A stretch of 46,467 nt of DNA, from NCBI GenBank assembly GCA_964347345.1, contig CAYFYB010000012.1:1-46467 (forward strand), read 5' to 3'. The translations under genes were made by a program, and so were the position numbers. Numbering within the stretch: the stretch's first letter is position 1; every line of letters starts with the position of its first letter. Positions 14,649 to 23,126 of this stretch are shown one piece after another. This stretch comes from JAJISG01 sp964347345 (GTDB lineage: Archaea; Thermoplasmatota; Thermoplasmata; RBG-16-68-12; JAJISG01). The notes beneath the pieces were generated by a model. The model was not told where the DNA came from. It worked only from the letters and a program-made list of their open reading frames with translations, and made no database searches.

Positions 14649-14984
14649 CTACTTCCTCTCAATCTTTATGTCCCGCTTCTTGGGCACGATGGTCCTCAGT
14701 ATCTGACGTAGGGTAGCGTCGTCGATGACCGAGCTGATCCTGCCGGACTGTGCGAGGGCGATGAGCCTGTTCTCAATCTCCTGTACCAGCTGAGGGTATG
14801 CAAGGGTGATGCGCCCTAGGCGCTCCCTTGCCTCGGGAGATAGTATCTGCCGAAGAATGGCTTGACGCTGAGCCTTCGCCTGGGCAGCCACCTCCTCCTC
14901 AGCCAGCTTCTGCTCAGTCATTCTTTGAAGCTCTTCCATCTTTCGCCTTCGGATAGCCTCCAGCTCCTCTTCGTCCATCCCCAC
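14649..14984 (-). CDS. DNA-binding protein, PDCD5 family
   Basis: The 111-residue protein is the archaeal PDCD5/TFAR19 homologue. It begins with a charged helix (MDEEELEAIRRRKMEELQRM) and continues with the three-helix core (QILSPEARERLGRITLAYPQLVQEIENRLI) and DDATLRQILRTIVPKKRDIKI. Archaeal members bind DNA weakly, and the cellular role is not settled. The start is ATG 14984, or possibly the Met two codons later, where the canonical MDEEE begins. Stop and start codons of the neighbours are within 1-3 bases, so it is in the ribosomal operon. Confidence 0.94.
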   Translation of the reverse strand: MGMDEEELEAIRRRKMEELQRMTEQKLAEEEVAAQAKAQRQAILRQILSPEARERLGRITLAYPQLVQEIENRLIALAQSGRISSVIDDATLRQILRTIVPKKRDIKIERK

Positions 14985-14987
14985 ACC

Positions 14988-15443
14988 TCACATGTATTTG
15001 GCGAGCTCCGGCTTCTCCTTGGCAAGGCTCGAAAGGATCTCACGGGCCTTGTTGTCCAGGTAGGAGTGGCCCTCTGGAGAAATGCTCCTCCCGCCCTTTT
15101 CCGTCTTCGAAACGTATCCCATCTTCTGCAGCTGATCAAGGCACTCCCGGGCGATGGAACGGCTTCCCTTCCTCGGATGGTAGGGTGCAGAGCCTCTATC
15201 TCTGCGACCTCCGAACTCCGCTGCAAGCCGCTCCGTTCCCACCTGGCCCCTGATATACACCTTCCTGAGGACGGCCGCCATGCGCGTGTACCACCAATCT
15301 CCTTCAGTGGGGGACTTCTCCCGGTGTAGGCCCGTCTTGACGAAGGGGGCCCACTTCGGTGGTTTCACCTTCTTGGACTTCTTGAGGTCCTCGGCAACCG
15401 CCTGTATGAGGAGTTCTGGTGGGACATCGTATACCGTTGTCAT
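14988..15443 (-). CDS. rps19e: 30S ribosomal protein S19e
   Basis: This 151-residue protein shows the S19e segments VYDVPPELLIQAVAEDLK, PPKWAPFVKTGLHRE, DWWYTRMAAVLRKVYIRG and the GSRSIARECLDQLQKMGYV helix. It is the first gene of the operon that runs to aif6. A TATA box (TTTTATAT) about 30 bases upstream points to a nearly leaderless mRNA. Confidence 0.96.
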   Translation of the reverse strand: MTTVYDVPPELLIQAVAEDLKKSKKVKPPKWAPFVKTGLHREKSPTEGDWWYTRMAAVLRKVYIRGQVGTERLAAEFGGRRDRGSAPYHPRKGSRSIARECLDQLQKMGYVSKTEKGGRSISPEGHSYLDNKAREILSSLAKEKPELAKYM

Positions 15444-15470
15444 TGTGTCCTGTGCAAATAAAGCCCGCGA

Positions 15471-15478
15471 ATATAAAA
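15471..15478 (-). promoter_or_regulatory. TATA box of the rps19e operon
   Basis: TTTTATAT on the minus strand, about 28-35 bases before the rps19e ATG. This is the main promoter of the ribosomal cluster. Confidence 0.65.
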
Positions 15479-15557
15479 CGTTTCGGAGACTCTAATCAGC
15501 TCGGAAGCTTGGATTTGGTCTATTGAGCCGAAGGAACCGTCGAGTAATTCTGAAACC

Positions 15558-15565
15558 TATAATAT
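15558..15565 (+). promoter_or_regulatory. TATA box of ubiX, leaderless
   Basis: TATAATAT centred about 30 bases before ATG 15592. This supports ATG 15592 over the upstream in-frame starts. Confidence 0.6.
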
Positions 15566-15591
15566 GGTGCCTGCCATGTTCCGCCCGTAAT

Positions 15592-16170
15592 ATGACTTTC
15601 ATCGTGGCAGTTACGGGAGCATCGGGAGTCCGGTACGCATATCGACTGCTGCAGCAGCTTGGAGATAAGGCTCACCTCATCCTTTCAGAAGACGCCAAGA
15701 AAGTCATCGAAGCAGAGACTGACCTCACTCCTGAGGACTTCGCCACGCTTGCCGTGGCTTCCTATTCCAACGACGACTTCAACTCGCCCGTCGCTTCTGG
15801 CAGCTACTTTTTCGACGCCCTCGTCATCGTCCCCTGCTCCATGAGCACTCTAGCCAAGGTAGCTCTGGGAATTGCTGACAACCTCATAACCCGGACCGCC
15901 TCAGTGGCGCTGAAGGAGCACAGGAAGCTGATCGTCGTACCCCGGGAGACGCCTCTGCACACCATCCATCTCGAACACCTATTGAAGCTATCTACTCTGG
16001 GTGCTACGGTCCTGCCTGCCATGCCTGCCTTCTACCACAAGCCGAAGGATATTGACGACCTGGTGGATTTCGTCGTGGCGCGAATACTGGACCATCTGGG
16101 GGTCCATCATGGCCTCATCAGCCCATGGGGGACCGAGACCCGGAAAGCCTTTAATGAGACGGGTGAATAG
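15592..16170 (+). CDS. ubiX: UbiX family flavin prenyltransferase
   Basis: The 192-residue protein has the UbiX signatures: VAVTGASGVRYAYRLL (FMN-phosphate binding), VIVPCSMSTLAKVALGIADNLITR, HRKLIVVPRETPLHTIHLEHLL and the VLPAMPAFYHKPKD segment. UbiX attaches dimethylallyl to FMN, making the prenylated flavin cofactor of UbiD decarboxylases. Its partner UbiD is not in this window. Start ATG 15592 is supported by the TATA box. It is followed after 8 bases by a TrmB regulator and then a geranylgeranyl reductase, suggesting an operon for quinone or isoprenoid work. Confidence 0.95.
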   Translation: MTFIVAVTGASGVRYAYRLLQQLGDKAHLILSEDAKKVIEAETDLTPEDFATLAVASYSNDDFNSPVASGSYFFDALVIVPCSMSTLAKVALGIADNLITRTASVALKEHRKLIVVPRETPLHTIHLEHLLKLSTLGATVLPAMPAFYHKPKDIDDLVDFVVARILDHLGVHHGLISPWGTETRKAFNETGE

Positions 16171-16178
16171 CGATTGCG

Positions 16179-16910
16179 ATGGAGGGGATTTTGAGGAGTC
16201 TGGGTAAGGAACTCGACCTAGAGAGGGATTACCAGGAGGCTTCGTCAATCCTCCAATCCCTCGGCCTCTCCACCTACGAAGGGAGGGCCTACATCGCCCT
16301 CGTCGCCCACGGCTATGGAAATGCTGATACCATAGCGGAGACGGCGAAGATACCCAGGACTTCGGCATACAAGGTCCTCTCCTCCCTCTGTGAGAAGGGA
16401 TACGCCATCTCCACCCGCGGTCGTCCCATGATATTCAAGCCGGAGCCGCCGGAGAAGGTCAAGGATCGGGTCCTCAAGAAAGTTGCAGGGGTCTTCGACA
16501 ACCTTCAGCTGATCCACGAGGTCCTTATGGACAAGGGGGAGCCCCAGCTGGTGTTCACCATCACGGGTAAGCAGCGGGTCTTGGGGAAGATCTCTGAGCT
16601 TCTGGACACGGCCACCAGGACCTTCATGATCTCTACCCCCAATCTCTCAGAGATAAGGGAGAGCCTGAGCAAGCGGATTGAGGCTGCCCTCGGGCGGGGA
16701 GTCCTCATAACGGTGATTACAGCGCCCACCCAGAGGGTCCCGGAAGGTGTGGAGGCGGTTCGGAGACAGGGCCTCATAGCCACGGACATCATCGCGGACG
16801 GTGAGAAGGCCCTCATTGCCGCCGCAGATCTCAGTGCCTGTGGATACACGGACAACGCCTCACTAGCGAAGCACCTGGAGAACTTTCTGATGATACTGAT
16901 GGAGCGGTAG
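16179..16910 (+). CDS. TrmB family transcriptional regulator
   Basis: The protein has 243 residues. The N-terminal winged helix-turn-helix is typical of TrmB: QSLGLSTYEGRAYIALVAHGYGNADTIAETAKIPRTSAYKVLSSLCEKGY at residues about 27-77, then RGRPMIFKPEPP. The rest resembles the PLD-like middle domain of TrmB proteins (TFMISTPNLSEIRESL). It lacks the large sugar-binding C-terminal domain of classical TrmB, so the ligand is unknown. Its place between ubiX and GGR, with gaps of 8-9 bases, suggests it regulates this operon. Confidence 0.9.
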   Translation: MEGILRSLGKELDLERDYQEASSILQSLGLSTYEGRAYIALVAHGYGNADTIAETAKIPRTSAYKVLSSLCEKGYAISTRGRPMIFKPEPPEKVKDRVLKKVAGVFDNLQLIHEVLMDKGEPQLVFTITGKQRVLGKISELLDTATRTFMISTPNLSEIRESLSKRIEAALGRGVLITVITAPTQRVPEGVEAVRRQGLIATDIIADGEKALIAAADLSACGYTDNASLAKHLENFLMILMER

Positions 16911-16919
16911 TGGGATTCC

Positions 16920-18101
16920 TTGGCTGAAGCCTTCGACGTCCTCGTGATTGGTGCTGGTCCCGTCGGCGGTCACGTGGCCGAGCTCGTTGCAGAGGAAGGC
17001 CTCTCCGTTGCCATCCTCGAGGAGCATCGGGAGGTGGGAGAGCCCGTCCAGTGCGGAGGCATCTTCACTCCAAGAGTAATGGATATTGTCGACTGCAGGA
17101 ACACGATTCTGGAAAGAATCAGAGGCTGTGAGTTCTACTCTCCCAGCGGTAGGGAGCTCGTAGTGGATGGGGGAGAGACAGAGGCCCTCGTGGTAGACCG
17201 GGCCGCTTTCGACCGGGAGGTGGTCAGGAAGGCCCTGCGCAGGGGTGCAGCCTGCTACTTGGGTACCCTAGCCATCGATGCGAGGAGGTCTCACAACGGT
17301 GTGGTGGTCCGCGCCCTGAGAGATGGAAATGTGGAGGAGTTCCACTGCAGGATACTAGTGGGCGCCGATGGCGTCAAGGGCAACGTCACAAAGTGGTTCC
17401 GCCTCGCCACACCGTACCGGATCCTCCCGGGCTTTGAGGCGGAGGTCGTTGGGGCCCGCCACACGCCAGGTTTCGTCAAGGTCTTTACGGGGACGACCGT
17501 TGCCCCAGGCTTCTTCGCCTGGCTGGTCCCCTCGGGTCACACCTTCCGCGTTGGCCTGTGTCTCACCCAGGGGAATGCAAGGGCCTACCTGGAACGCATG
17601 TTCCTTCATGGAGCCCCTTCCGAGTTTCTAAGAGGTACGGAGCCTCTTGCGTACATAATCGGGGGAATCCCCATCGGCCTGGCGAAGAGGACCTACCAAG
17701 ACAACGTGATGATCGTGGGGGACGCCGCCTTTCAGGCAAAGGCTACCAGCGGTGGGGGCATCTATACAGGACTCGTGTGCGCTGAACACTGCGCCCGCAC
17801 CGCTGTCGAGTCCCTCAGGGCCGACGACACCTCCTCAACCTTCCTGGCCAGATATGAGACTCGCTGGAAGGAGGACATCGGAAAGGAACTGAAGAGATAC
17901 CTCTATCTGCACAAGATATTCTCGGGGCTCGGCGATAAGCAGCTTGAAGAGATCTTCCAGATCCTGAACAAACCTCACCTCCTGAGGACCATTTCGGAAC
18001 TCGGGGACATCGACTATCCAGTGAGGATGCTGCTAGCCCTCCTGAAGGAAGAGCCCCGCCTGCTGAAGTATGCGGGGTCCGCGGTAAAGGCCCTCCTCTA
18101 G
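16920..18101 (+). CDS. Geranylgeranyl reductase family flavoprotein (copy 1)
   Basis: This 393-residue FAD protein of the GGR family begins with the dinucleotide-binding fold FDVLVIGAGPVGGHVAELV. It has the GEPVQCGGIF cysteine motif near residue 43 and the PGFFAWLVPSGHTFRVGL variant of the PxxYxWxFP substrate motif. The second FAD motif MIVGDAAFQAKATSGGGIY is near 260. GGRs saturate the isoprenoid chains of archaeal lipids or of menaquinone tails. The start is TTG 16920, 9 bases after trmB. The last four bases overlap the convergent nuclease gene. Assigning lipid or quinone tails as substrate is not possible from sequence; ubiX next to it favours quinone. Confidence 0.92.
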   Translation: MAEAFDVLVIGAGPVGGHVAELVAEEGLSVAILEEHREVGEPVQCGGIFTPRVMDIVDCRNTILERIRGCEFYSPSGRELVVDGGETEALVVDRAAFDREVVRKALRRGAACYLGTLAIDARRSHNGVVVRALRDGNVEEFHCRILVGADGVKGNVTKWFRLATPYRILPGFEAEVVGARHTPGFVKVFTGTTVAPGFFAWLVPSGHTFRVGLCLTQGNARAYLERMFLHGAPSEFLRGTEPLAYIIGGIPIGLAKRTYQDNVMIVGDAAFQAKATSGGGIYTGLVCAEHCARTAVESLRADDTSSTFLARYETRWKEDIGKELKRYLYLHKIFSGLGDKQLEEIFQILNKPHLLRTISELGDIDYPVRMLLALLKEEPRLLKYAGSAVKALL

Positions 18102-19321
18102 ATGGAATACCACTGCCCCTCCTTCGGCAGAAGACACTCCCTTCCCTCAAGAGCTTCAGCCAATCGCTCCCTGGCATCACCGTGCATCAGAATGACCTTG
18201 GAGGGATCGCAGCCCTCCACGAATTTCACCAGGTCGTCGTGTCCAGCGTGGGCGGAGAAGTCGTAGGAATCGACCTCGCAACCGATTCTGGTCCTCACGC
18301 CGTACAGGTCTATGACTCCCTCGTCCAAGAGGCTCCTTCCGTTGGTTCCGTCGACCTGGAACCCGGTGAGTATGACGGCGTTCCTTGGGTCCTCCTTCAG
18401 ACGGTCCAGGTAGAAGAGAACGGGACCACCATCTAACATGCCTCCGGTGGTCACTATGACGTCCCCCAGGAGGGCCTTCTCCCTCCCATGGTATGAACGA
18501 ACGACTCGCGAACGCCGAAGGGCGTTCTTGAGTTTCTTCAAGGACCTTAGATAGCTCGGATGGCGAAGATACACCTGGCTGACGTCGCGGCCCATGCCAT
18601 CTAGCCAGACTTCGTGGTCGGTCCTCGACAGAACCATGAGGAGCTCCTGGGTTCTGGCGACCGCAAAGCAGGGGACGAGGGCCACACCGCCCCTCTCGAC
18701 GACCTCCTGGACCTTCCCAAGGAAGGCGTCCTCCGTCGAGAGCCTGTCGGGGTGGTTCCGGCCGGCATAGGTGGACTCTATCACAAGGACATCGCACTTG
18801 ACGGGGTGGGCTCCCCATACGAGCTGTGTGTTGATGGTGTGCAGGTCGCCGGTGAAGAGCACGGTCTGGTGGCCGACCATCTCGAACATGCTGGAGCCCG
18901 GGATGTGGCCAGCGGAGTGAACCTCCACCTCGAAGCCACCAATGTCTTGGGAGTCCCCATACTCGACGCTCACGAGATCCCTGTTCATCGTCCTTATGTC
19001 CTGCTTTGTGAAGGGTTGAGGGAATCCCTCAGCCTTGCTGACCTTGATGCTGTCCTCCAGCAGGATGTTTGCCACATCGAAGGTCACCGGGGTAGATAGC
19101 AGATCAGTCTCGGACTTTCGGCTGATTACGGGGACCATGCCGCAGTGGTCCAGGTGGGAATGCGTGAGGAAGAAGGAGTCGACAGGGGGGGCCTCAAGGG
19201 GGTACTTAGGGGGGTCCAGCGGCTGGATTCCGTAATCGAAGAGCAGGGTCGCTCCCTGGTGTCGGAGGAGCATGCCCAAACGGCCTACCTCGCTAGCGCC
19301 GCCGAGGAAGTTCACTTCCAT
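18098..19321 (-). CDS. MBL-fold/beta-CASP ribonuclease (aCPSF2-like, COG1236)
   Basis: The 407-residue protein combines a metallo-beta-lactamase domain with a beta-CASP insert. Metal motif LTHSHLDHCG (His54, His56, Asp58, His59) is followed by SAGHIPGSSMFE, LFTGDLH and IESTYAGRNHPD. The beta-CASP part contains GGVALVPCFAVARTQELL, TTGGMLDGGPVLFYL and VILTGFQ. The final metal histidines lie in SAHAGHDDL and ILMHGD. These are the features of the short archaeal CPSF73-like nucleases without KH domains (aCPSF2). They process or degrade RNA 5'-3' or endonucleolytically. It is read from ATG 19321, overlapping GGR copy 1 by 4 bases. Confidence 0.92.
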   Translation of the reverse strand: MEVNFLGGASEVGRLGMLLRHQGATLLFDYGIQPLDPPKYPLEAPPVDSFFLTHSHLDHCGMVPVISRKSETDLLSTPVTFDVANILLEDSIKVSKAEGFPQPFTKQDIRTMNRDLVSVEYGDSQDIGGFEVEVHSAGHIPGSSMFEMVGHQTVLFTGDLHTINTQLVWGAHPVKCDVLVIESTYAGRNHPDRLSTEDAFLGKVQEVVERGGVALVPCFAVARTQELLMVLSRTDHEVWLDGMGRDVSQVYLRHPSYLRSLKKLKNALRRSRVVRSYHGREKALLGDVIVTTGGMLDGGPVLFYLDRLKEDPRNAVILTGFQVDGTNGRSLLDEGVIDLYGVRTRIGCEVDSYDFSAHAGHDDLVKFVEGCDPSKVILMHGDARERLAEALEGRECLLPKEGQWYSI

Positions 19322-19422
19322 CTTGACTCTTGTAGAAGCCCCTTATGCTTAAGGTTTTCATGGTGATTCGAGCCTGGGCAAGGAGCCAGCCTGGGACTGC
19401 CTCTCTTCAGCCCAGACGCACC

Positions 19423-20553
19423 CTAGTAGTCCGCCGCGGATCGTGGGCTATGGGGTCTGCTCCTCCTTCCAGGCCACCCGAGACTGGGCCAGATGCTCTG
19501 GCAGCGTATCGCTCTTTCCATGCGGCGCCTTCCAAGAACCCTCATCGCCCTCTCCAGCCAGAAGTCGCTCAGGAAGAAGTTATCGGCCAGCTTCTTGATC
19601 TTCACACCCGTTTCCAAGGCCTCACCGGCGACGGAGCGCCATCTCCTCTCATACTCCTCCAGAGGCAGGCCCTTCTGCAGGTGATCGGCGATGACGTACC
19701 CGGCGATCCTTGCGCAAAGCATCGCGAGGTTGACCCCCCCACCGTTCGTGGGCATCACATGGCCAGCGGCATCTCCTACCAGGAGGACGTTATCGCTGAC
19801 GGTCCTCGGAACGGGACCCATCTCGGGCACCCAGCCTCCTGTCCACGAGTCAGTGGTGAACCCCTTTGTCTCTAGGAAGCTCTGCAGTAGCTTGCTAAGG
19901 TGGCCCCGGTAACGGTGCCATACCCCAAGTCCTACGTTGGCCGACCCATTCTTGGGTATGACCCAAGCGTAGCCGCCTGGCGCCAGGCTGCCGAAGTAGA
20001 TCTCCAGCGCGTCATCGAAGGAACCGTCCACATCGCAATTGATGGCCGCCGCGAGCTCTTTGGGAGGGTTGAGGCCCACGGAGCGGGCGACAAGAGAGAA
20101 GGGTCCATCCGCCCCCACTATTACCCTGCCGTTGAAAACCCCTCGTGAGGTAACGACCTCGACACCACGGACGTGACGGACAAGACAATCCGTCATAATC
20201 TCGGAGCCCTCCTTTTCGGCGAGCCCTGCCCAATGCTTGTCCACCCTGTCCCTCCGCACAGTGTAGCCCTCGAAGGGGACATCGTAGGCCCTAAGGGAGG
20301 GACTGAATATGCGGATCACCCTGGTTCTGGCCTCCTTGAGTTCCTCGGGGAGGTCATAGAGGGACTCCACCTCCCCGACCCGAGGGAAGAGGGACACGAC
20401 CTCGGAGTTAGAGGCCATGAACTCCCCGCATTGCACTGGGACCCCTATCTCCCTCCTCTTGTCCAGGCAGAGGGTTCTGAGGCCCGTCATGGCGCAATAC
20501 CTGGCGGTGGTGGCGCCCGCTGGTCCAGCTCCGACCACGATTACGTCGTAGAT
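19423..20553 (-). CDS. Geranylgeranyl reductase family flavoprotein (copy 2), apparent ATC start
   Basis: The protein is about 376 residues of the GGR family. It has the FAD fold (YDVIVVGAGPAGATTARYC), VPVQCGEFMAS with the family cysteine, the canonical APGGYAWVIPKNG substrate motif (PxxYxWxxP) and VLLVGDAAGHVMPTNGGG. The only conventional start is GTG 20538, but this would begin inside the first beta strand. Reading from ATC 20553 gives xYDVIVVGAGPAG, exactly the normal N-terminus, behind AGGGGGCG. The upstream methyltransferase stop codon lies between the two candidates. It is the third gene of an operon with prenyl synthase and methyltransferase. The C-terminal 30 residues are Arg/Ser/Pro-rich and look unconserved. 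Confidence 0.9.
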   Translation of the reverse strand: MYDVIVVGAGPAGATTARYCAMTGLRTLCLDKRREIGVPVQCGEFMASNSEVVSLFPRVGEVESLYDLPEELKEARTRVIRIFSPSLRAYDVPFEGYTVRRDRVDKHWAGLAEKEGSEIMTDCLVRHVRGVEVVTSRGVFNGRVIVGADGPFSLVARSVGLNPPKELAAAINCDVDGSFDDALEIYFGSLAPGGYAWVIPKNGSANVGLGVWHRYRGHLSKLLQSFLETKGFTTDSWTGGWVPEMGPVPRTVSDNVLLVGDAAGHVMPTNGGGVNLAMLCARIAGYVIADHLQKGLPLEEYERRWRSVAGEALETGVKIKKLADNFFLSDFWLERAMRVLGRRRMERAIRCQSIWPSLGWPGRRSRPHSPRSAADY

Positions 20554-21260
20554 GGCTTCGCCCCCTGCATATGGTAGACGCTCCTAAAGAGGAGGTCTCT
20601 CGATCCAACTCTTGTGAAACCGACATGTCTCATTAGTTCTTCGTATTCCCCTGCAGTCCCGACGGCCCTGTAGGTTCGTAGGAGCTCGAGATACGGGTCG
20701 TGCCTCCAGCGGCCTCTGATTCGCCTTGGGACCAGGAGTCTCAGAATGGCCGTGGCTCCCCTCTCCAGCCAGAGGTTCATGAGGGCCCGGTACGCGCCCT
20801 CAGGGGCCTTGAAGAGGTCAATTATGTGAAGCTGTCCGCCTGGCCTGAGCACGCGGTGAATTTCCCTCAAACTCCTGCCCTTGTCCATGAAGTCCCGGAA
20901 GGAGAAGATGCAGAACACCTTGTCCAGCGTACCCTCCTTTAGAGGGATCTCCTCCGCCAGTCCCATGAGGGAGGCGTACCTATCCCGATTCAGCCTCCCT
21001 GAGCTGTAACCGAGTATGGAGGCGGAAGGCTCCAGCAGGTAAACGCGGCGGCAATGGAGGAGTTTTGCGAACCCGCCTGCTCCAGGACCTATCTCGAGGA
21101 CCTCCTCACCATCCTGAACGATACTTGCTGCGCGGGACCTCCAGCGGGGGAGCTGAAGAAGGGTGGAGGCATAGTTGACTCTCTCGTAGTAGGGGAGGAA
21201 CTCCTCCAAGGACTCTATCACGTCCTCCCAGGAACGCTTGTCAAGGCCCCGGCTAACCAT
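20541..21260 (-). CDS. SAM-dependent methyltransferase, UbiE-like
   Basis: The protein has 239 residues. The class I methyltransferase fold shows motif I at about residues 53-62 (EEVLEIGPGAGG). VYLLEPSASIL and MGLAEEIPLKEGTLDKVFCIFSFRD (acidic and post I) follow, then REIHRVLRPGGQLHIIDLF (motif III). The SAEExP-like spacing and the RPGGxxxIID segment recall UbiE/MenG-type quinone methyltransferases. Location between a polyprenyl synthase and a GGR supports a menaquinone or lipid substrate. Specificity is not provable. It starts at ATG 21260, three bases after the prenyl synthase stop. Confidence 0.82.
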   Translation of the reverse strand: MVSRGLDKRSWEDVIESLEEFLPYYERVNYASTLLQLPRWRSRAASIVQDGEEVLEIGPGAGGFAKLLHCRRVYLLEPSASILGYSSGRLNRDRYASLMGLAEEIPLKEGTLDKVFCIFSFRDFMDKGRSLREIHRVLRPGGQLHIIDLFKAPEGAYRALMNLWLERGATAILRLLVPRRIRGRWRHDPYLELLRTYRAVGTAGEYEELMRHVGFTRVGSRDLLFRSVYHMQGAKPSTT

Positions 21261-21263
21261 GGG

Positions 21264-22232
21264 CTACGACTCTCGCTGGAGTACGAAGTCCACAAGACGA
21301 ATTAGCTCTAGCTTGTAGGGTCCCGGTGGGAGGATTCCGAGCTGTGACTTTGCCCTCTCACCAAACTCGGCCGCCTTATTACGGGCCTCCGCGATCGCTC
21401 CCGACGCGACTATGATTTCCTGGGCTCTGCGGATTTCCTCTGCCGAGTTCTTCCTCTTCCTTACGATGCTTGCTAGAGCCTTTCGATCCGCTGATGCCCC
21501 GTTGTGGAGGGCGTTCAGGATGACCAGGGTTATGTTCCCCTCCTTGACATCGGTTCCCGTCGGCTTACCCAAGATATCCTGGTCACCGACCACGTCAAGG
21601 ACGTCGTCCACTATCTGGAAGGCAATGCCGATGTCCGCTCCATAGTTCCCGAGGGCAAGAATCTCCTCCAGGCTTCCTCCCCCGAGGATGGCGCCGATCT
21701 TGGCCCCCGCGGCGATGGGCCAGGCCGTCTTACGCCGGATGATCTCAATATACTCCTCCTCGTCCATGGAGAGGTCCCGCGTGCGCATCCTCTGTCGAAT
21801 CTCGCCTTCGGCCAGTCTGACACAAGCCTCGGCCGTTATGTCCACGATGGCTGGAGCGAACTTGCCACCGATGGCGAAGGCCTTGGTGAAGAGGAAGTCA
21901 CCCGTCACGAGGGCGTTCTGGACTCCATACTTCTTGTAGGCGGCCAGCTTGCCGCGCCGCATGATTCCCCCGTCATTTATGTCGTCGTGGAGAAGGGTGG
22001 CATTGTGGACGAGCTCCAGCGCGGCGGCAATCTTTACCACATCTCGCACCTTCTGGCCACCGACGGCGTAGAACGAGAGAATGGTGACGGTGGGCCTTAC
22101 CCTCTTTCCGCCGGCCCCTATGACATAGCTAGCTATCTCCGTTAGCAGCTCTTCCTGAGATGATATGCTTTCCTTGATGACGTCAGCCACCATTGAAAGT
22201 TCTTTAGAAATCGAAAGGTCCCAGGAAGCCAT
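21264..22232 (-). CDS. Polyprenyl (geranylgeranyl/longer) diphosphate synthase
   Basis: This 322-residue protein is a trans-isoprenyl diphosphate synthase. The first aspartate-rich motif is Asp83-Asp84-x-x-Asp87 (LLHDDINDGGIMRRG) and the second is VDDVLDVVGD in GIAFQIVDDVLD. The GGKRVRPTV substrate motif is near residue 41. The residues ahead of the first motif, which set chain length, are VHNAT. I cannot set product length from this. It is the first gene of the operon with the UbiE-like methyltransferase and GGR copy 2. A TATA box 26 bases upstream of ATG 22232 suggests a leaderless mRNA. Confidence 0.95.
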   Translation of the reverse strand: MASWDLSISKELSMVADVIKESISSQEELLTEIASYVIGAGGKRVRPTVTILSFYAVGGQKVRDVVKIAAALELVHNATLLHDDINDGGIMRRGKLAAYKKYGVQNALVTGDFLFTKAFAIGGKFAPAIVDITAEACVRLAEGEIRQRMRTRDLSMDEEEYIEIIRRKTAWPIAAGAKIGAILGGGSLEEILALGNYGADIGIAFQIVDDVLDVVGDQDILGKPTGTDVKEGNITLVILNALHNGASADRKALASIVRKRKNSAEEIRRAQEIIVASGAIAEARNKAAEFGERAKSQLGILPPGPYKLELIRLVDFVLQRES

Positions 22233-22252
22233 CCACCGTTCGTAACGTGTGA

Positions 22253-22262
22253 GGATATATTA
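22253..22262 (-). promoter_or_regulatory. TATA box of the prenyl synthase operon
   Basis: TAATATATCC on the minus strand, centred 26 bases before the prenyl synthase ATG. Confidence 0.65.
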
Positions 22263-22309
22263 GGTTTCCTATATACGCAGAAGCCAAAGAAAAGGCCCGA
22301 CTCTGACGC

Positions 22310-23044
22310 CTATTCCTGCTTTCCCGTTCTGCCGACGGAAACTGCCCGAGTGATCTCAAAGGTATCGTCGTTCCACACTAGGGCGAAAGAGGACATGTCG
22401 TGCTTCGTGGCCCTCAGCTTGATGCAGCGGATTCTCCTCTGAACGTCCAGGTCCGAGACCGGGTACAGGGAGAGGTGAATCACTCCATCTGCAAGGTAGG
22501 CCTCGTCCGCCTCCCTTCGGGGATCGAACATGTTTCCCATGCTCTCTGAGATGATGAAGGTCGTTGCACCCAGGTCCTTCAACCACTCGAAGAGGTAGAA
22601 AAGCTCCGTCCTCCTCACGTCGAAGTCGGCCATGGTCTCCAAGACGTTGAGGGAATCGATGACCAGGAATTCGTACGGATCGGACTCCATCAGGTTCTTC
22701 AGATAGCTCTTGAAGAGGGTGATCCAGGAGCCCTCGGCTTTGATGAAGGACAGGTTCTTCCGGAGGGCAGCCATGTCGAAGACGGATATGCTCTTGTACG
22801 CCTTGGGGTCCCGCATCCCCATGGCCTCCAGGTGCTCCACCAGAGAAGCCTTGCTCTGTTCCAGTGTGAGGTAAAGGCCCTTGGAACCCGAGTGGAGCGC
22901 GTTTCGATAGAGGATGCTGAAGCCTAGGGATGACTTCAGGGTGCCCGGTGCGCCGGTGATGAGCACTATGTGGCCCTCTGGAACGCCGCCCTCAAGGGTC
23001 TCATCGAAGGCCTTCACATAGGTCTTCTTTCTGGCTCGGACCAC
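22310..23044 (-). CDS. KaiC-like RecA-superfamily ATPase (RAD55 family)
   Basis: This 244-residue single-domain protein has an intact P-loop at about residues 31-38 (TGAPGTLKSS) and a Walker B strand (YEFLVIDSLNVL). The front end AFDETLEGGVPEGHIVLITG is typical of KaiC/RAD55-like ATPases. TTFIISESM and the adjoining EADEAYLADGVIHLSLYP are the usual C-terminal KaiC strands. Such proteins are common in archaea and often partner with sensors. A function cannot be named. The start is GTG 23044 with GAGGGA before it. The unknown DDxxD protein ends 82 bases upstream on the same strand. Confidence 0.88.
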   Translation of the reverse strand: MVRARKKTYVKAFDETLEGGVPEGHIVLITGAPGTLKSSLGFSILYRNALHSGSKGLYLTLEQSKASLVEHLEAMGMRDPKAYKSISVFDMAALRKNLSFIKAEGSWITLFKSYLKNLMESDPYEFLVIDSLNVLETMADFDVRRTELFYLFEWLKDLGATTFIISESMGNMFDPRREADEAYLADGVIHLSLYPVSDLDVQRRIRCIKLRATKHDMSSFALVWNDDTFEITRAVSVGRTGKQE

Positions 23045-23126
23045 GAGCTTCCCTCATCAGGTTCTCTTACTTACTCTCTAAAAGGATATCGAGGCGGTTA
23101 CGGATTGTGATAACATATCCAGGCTT

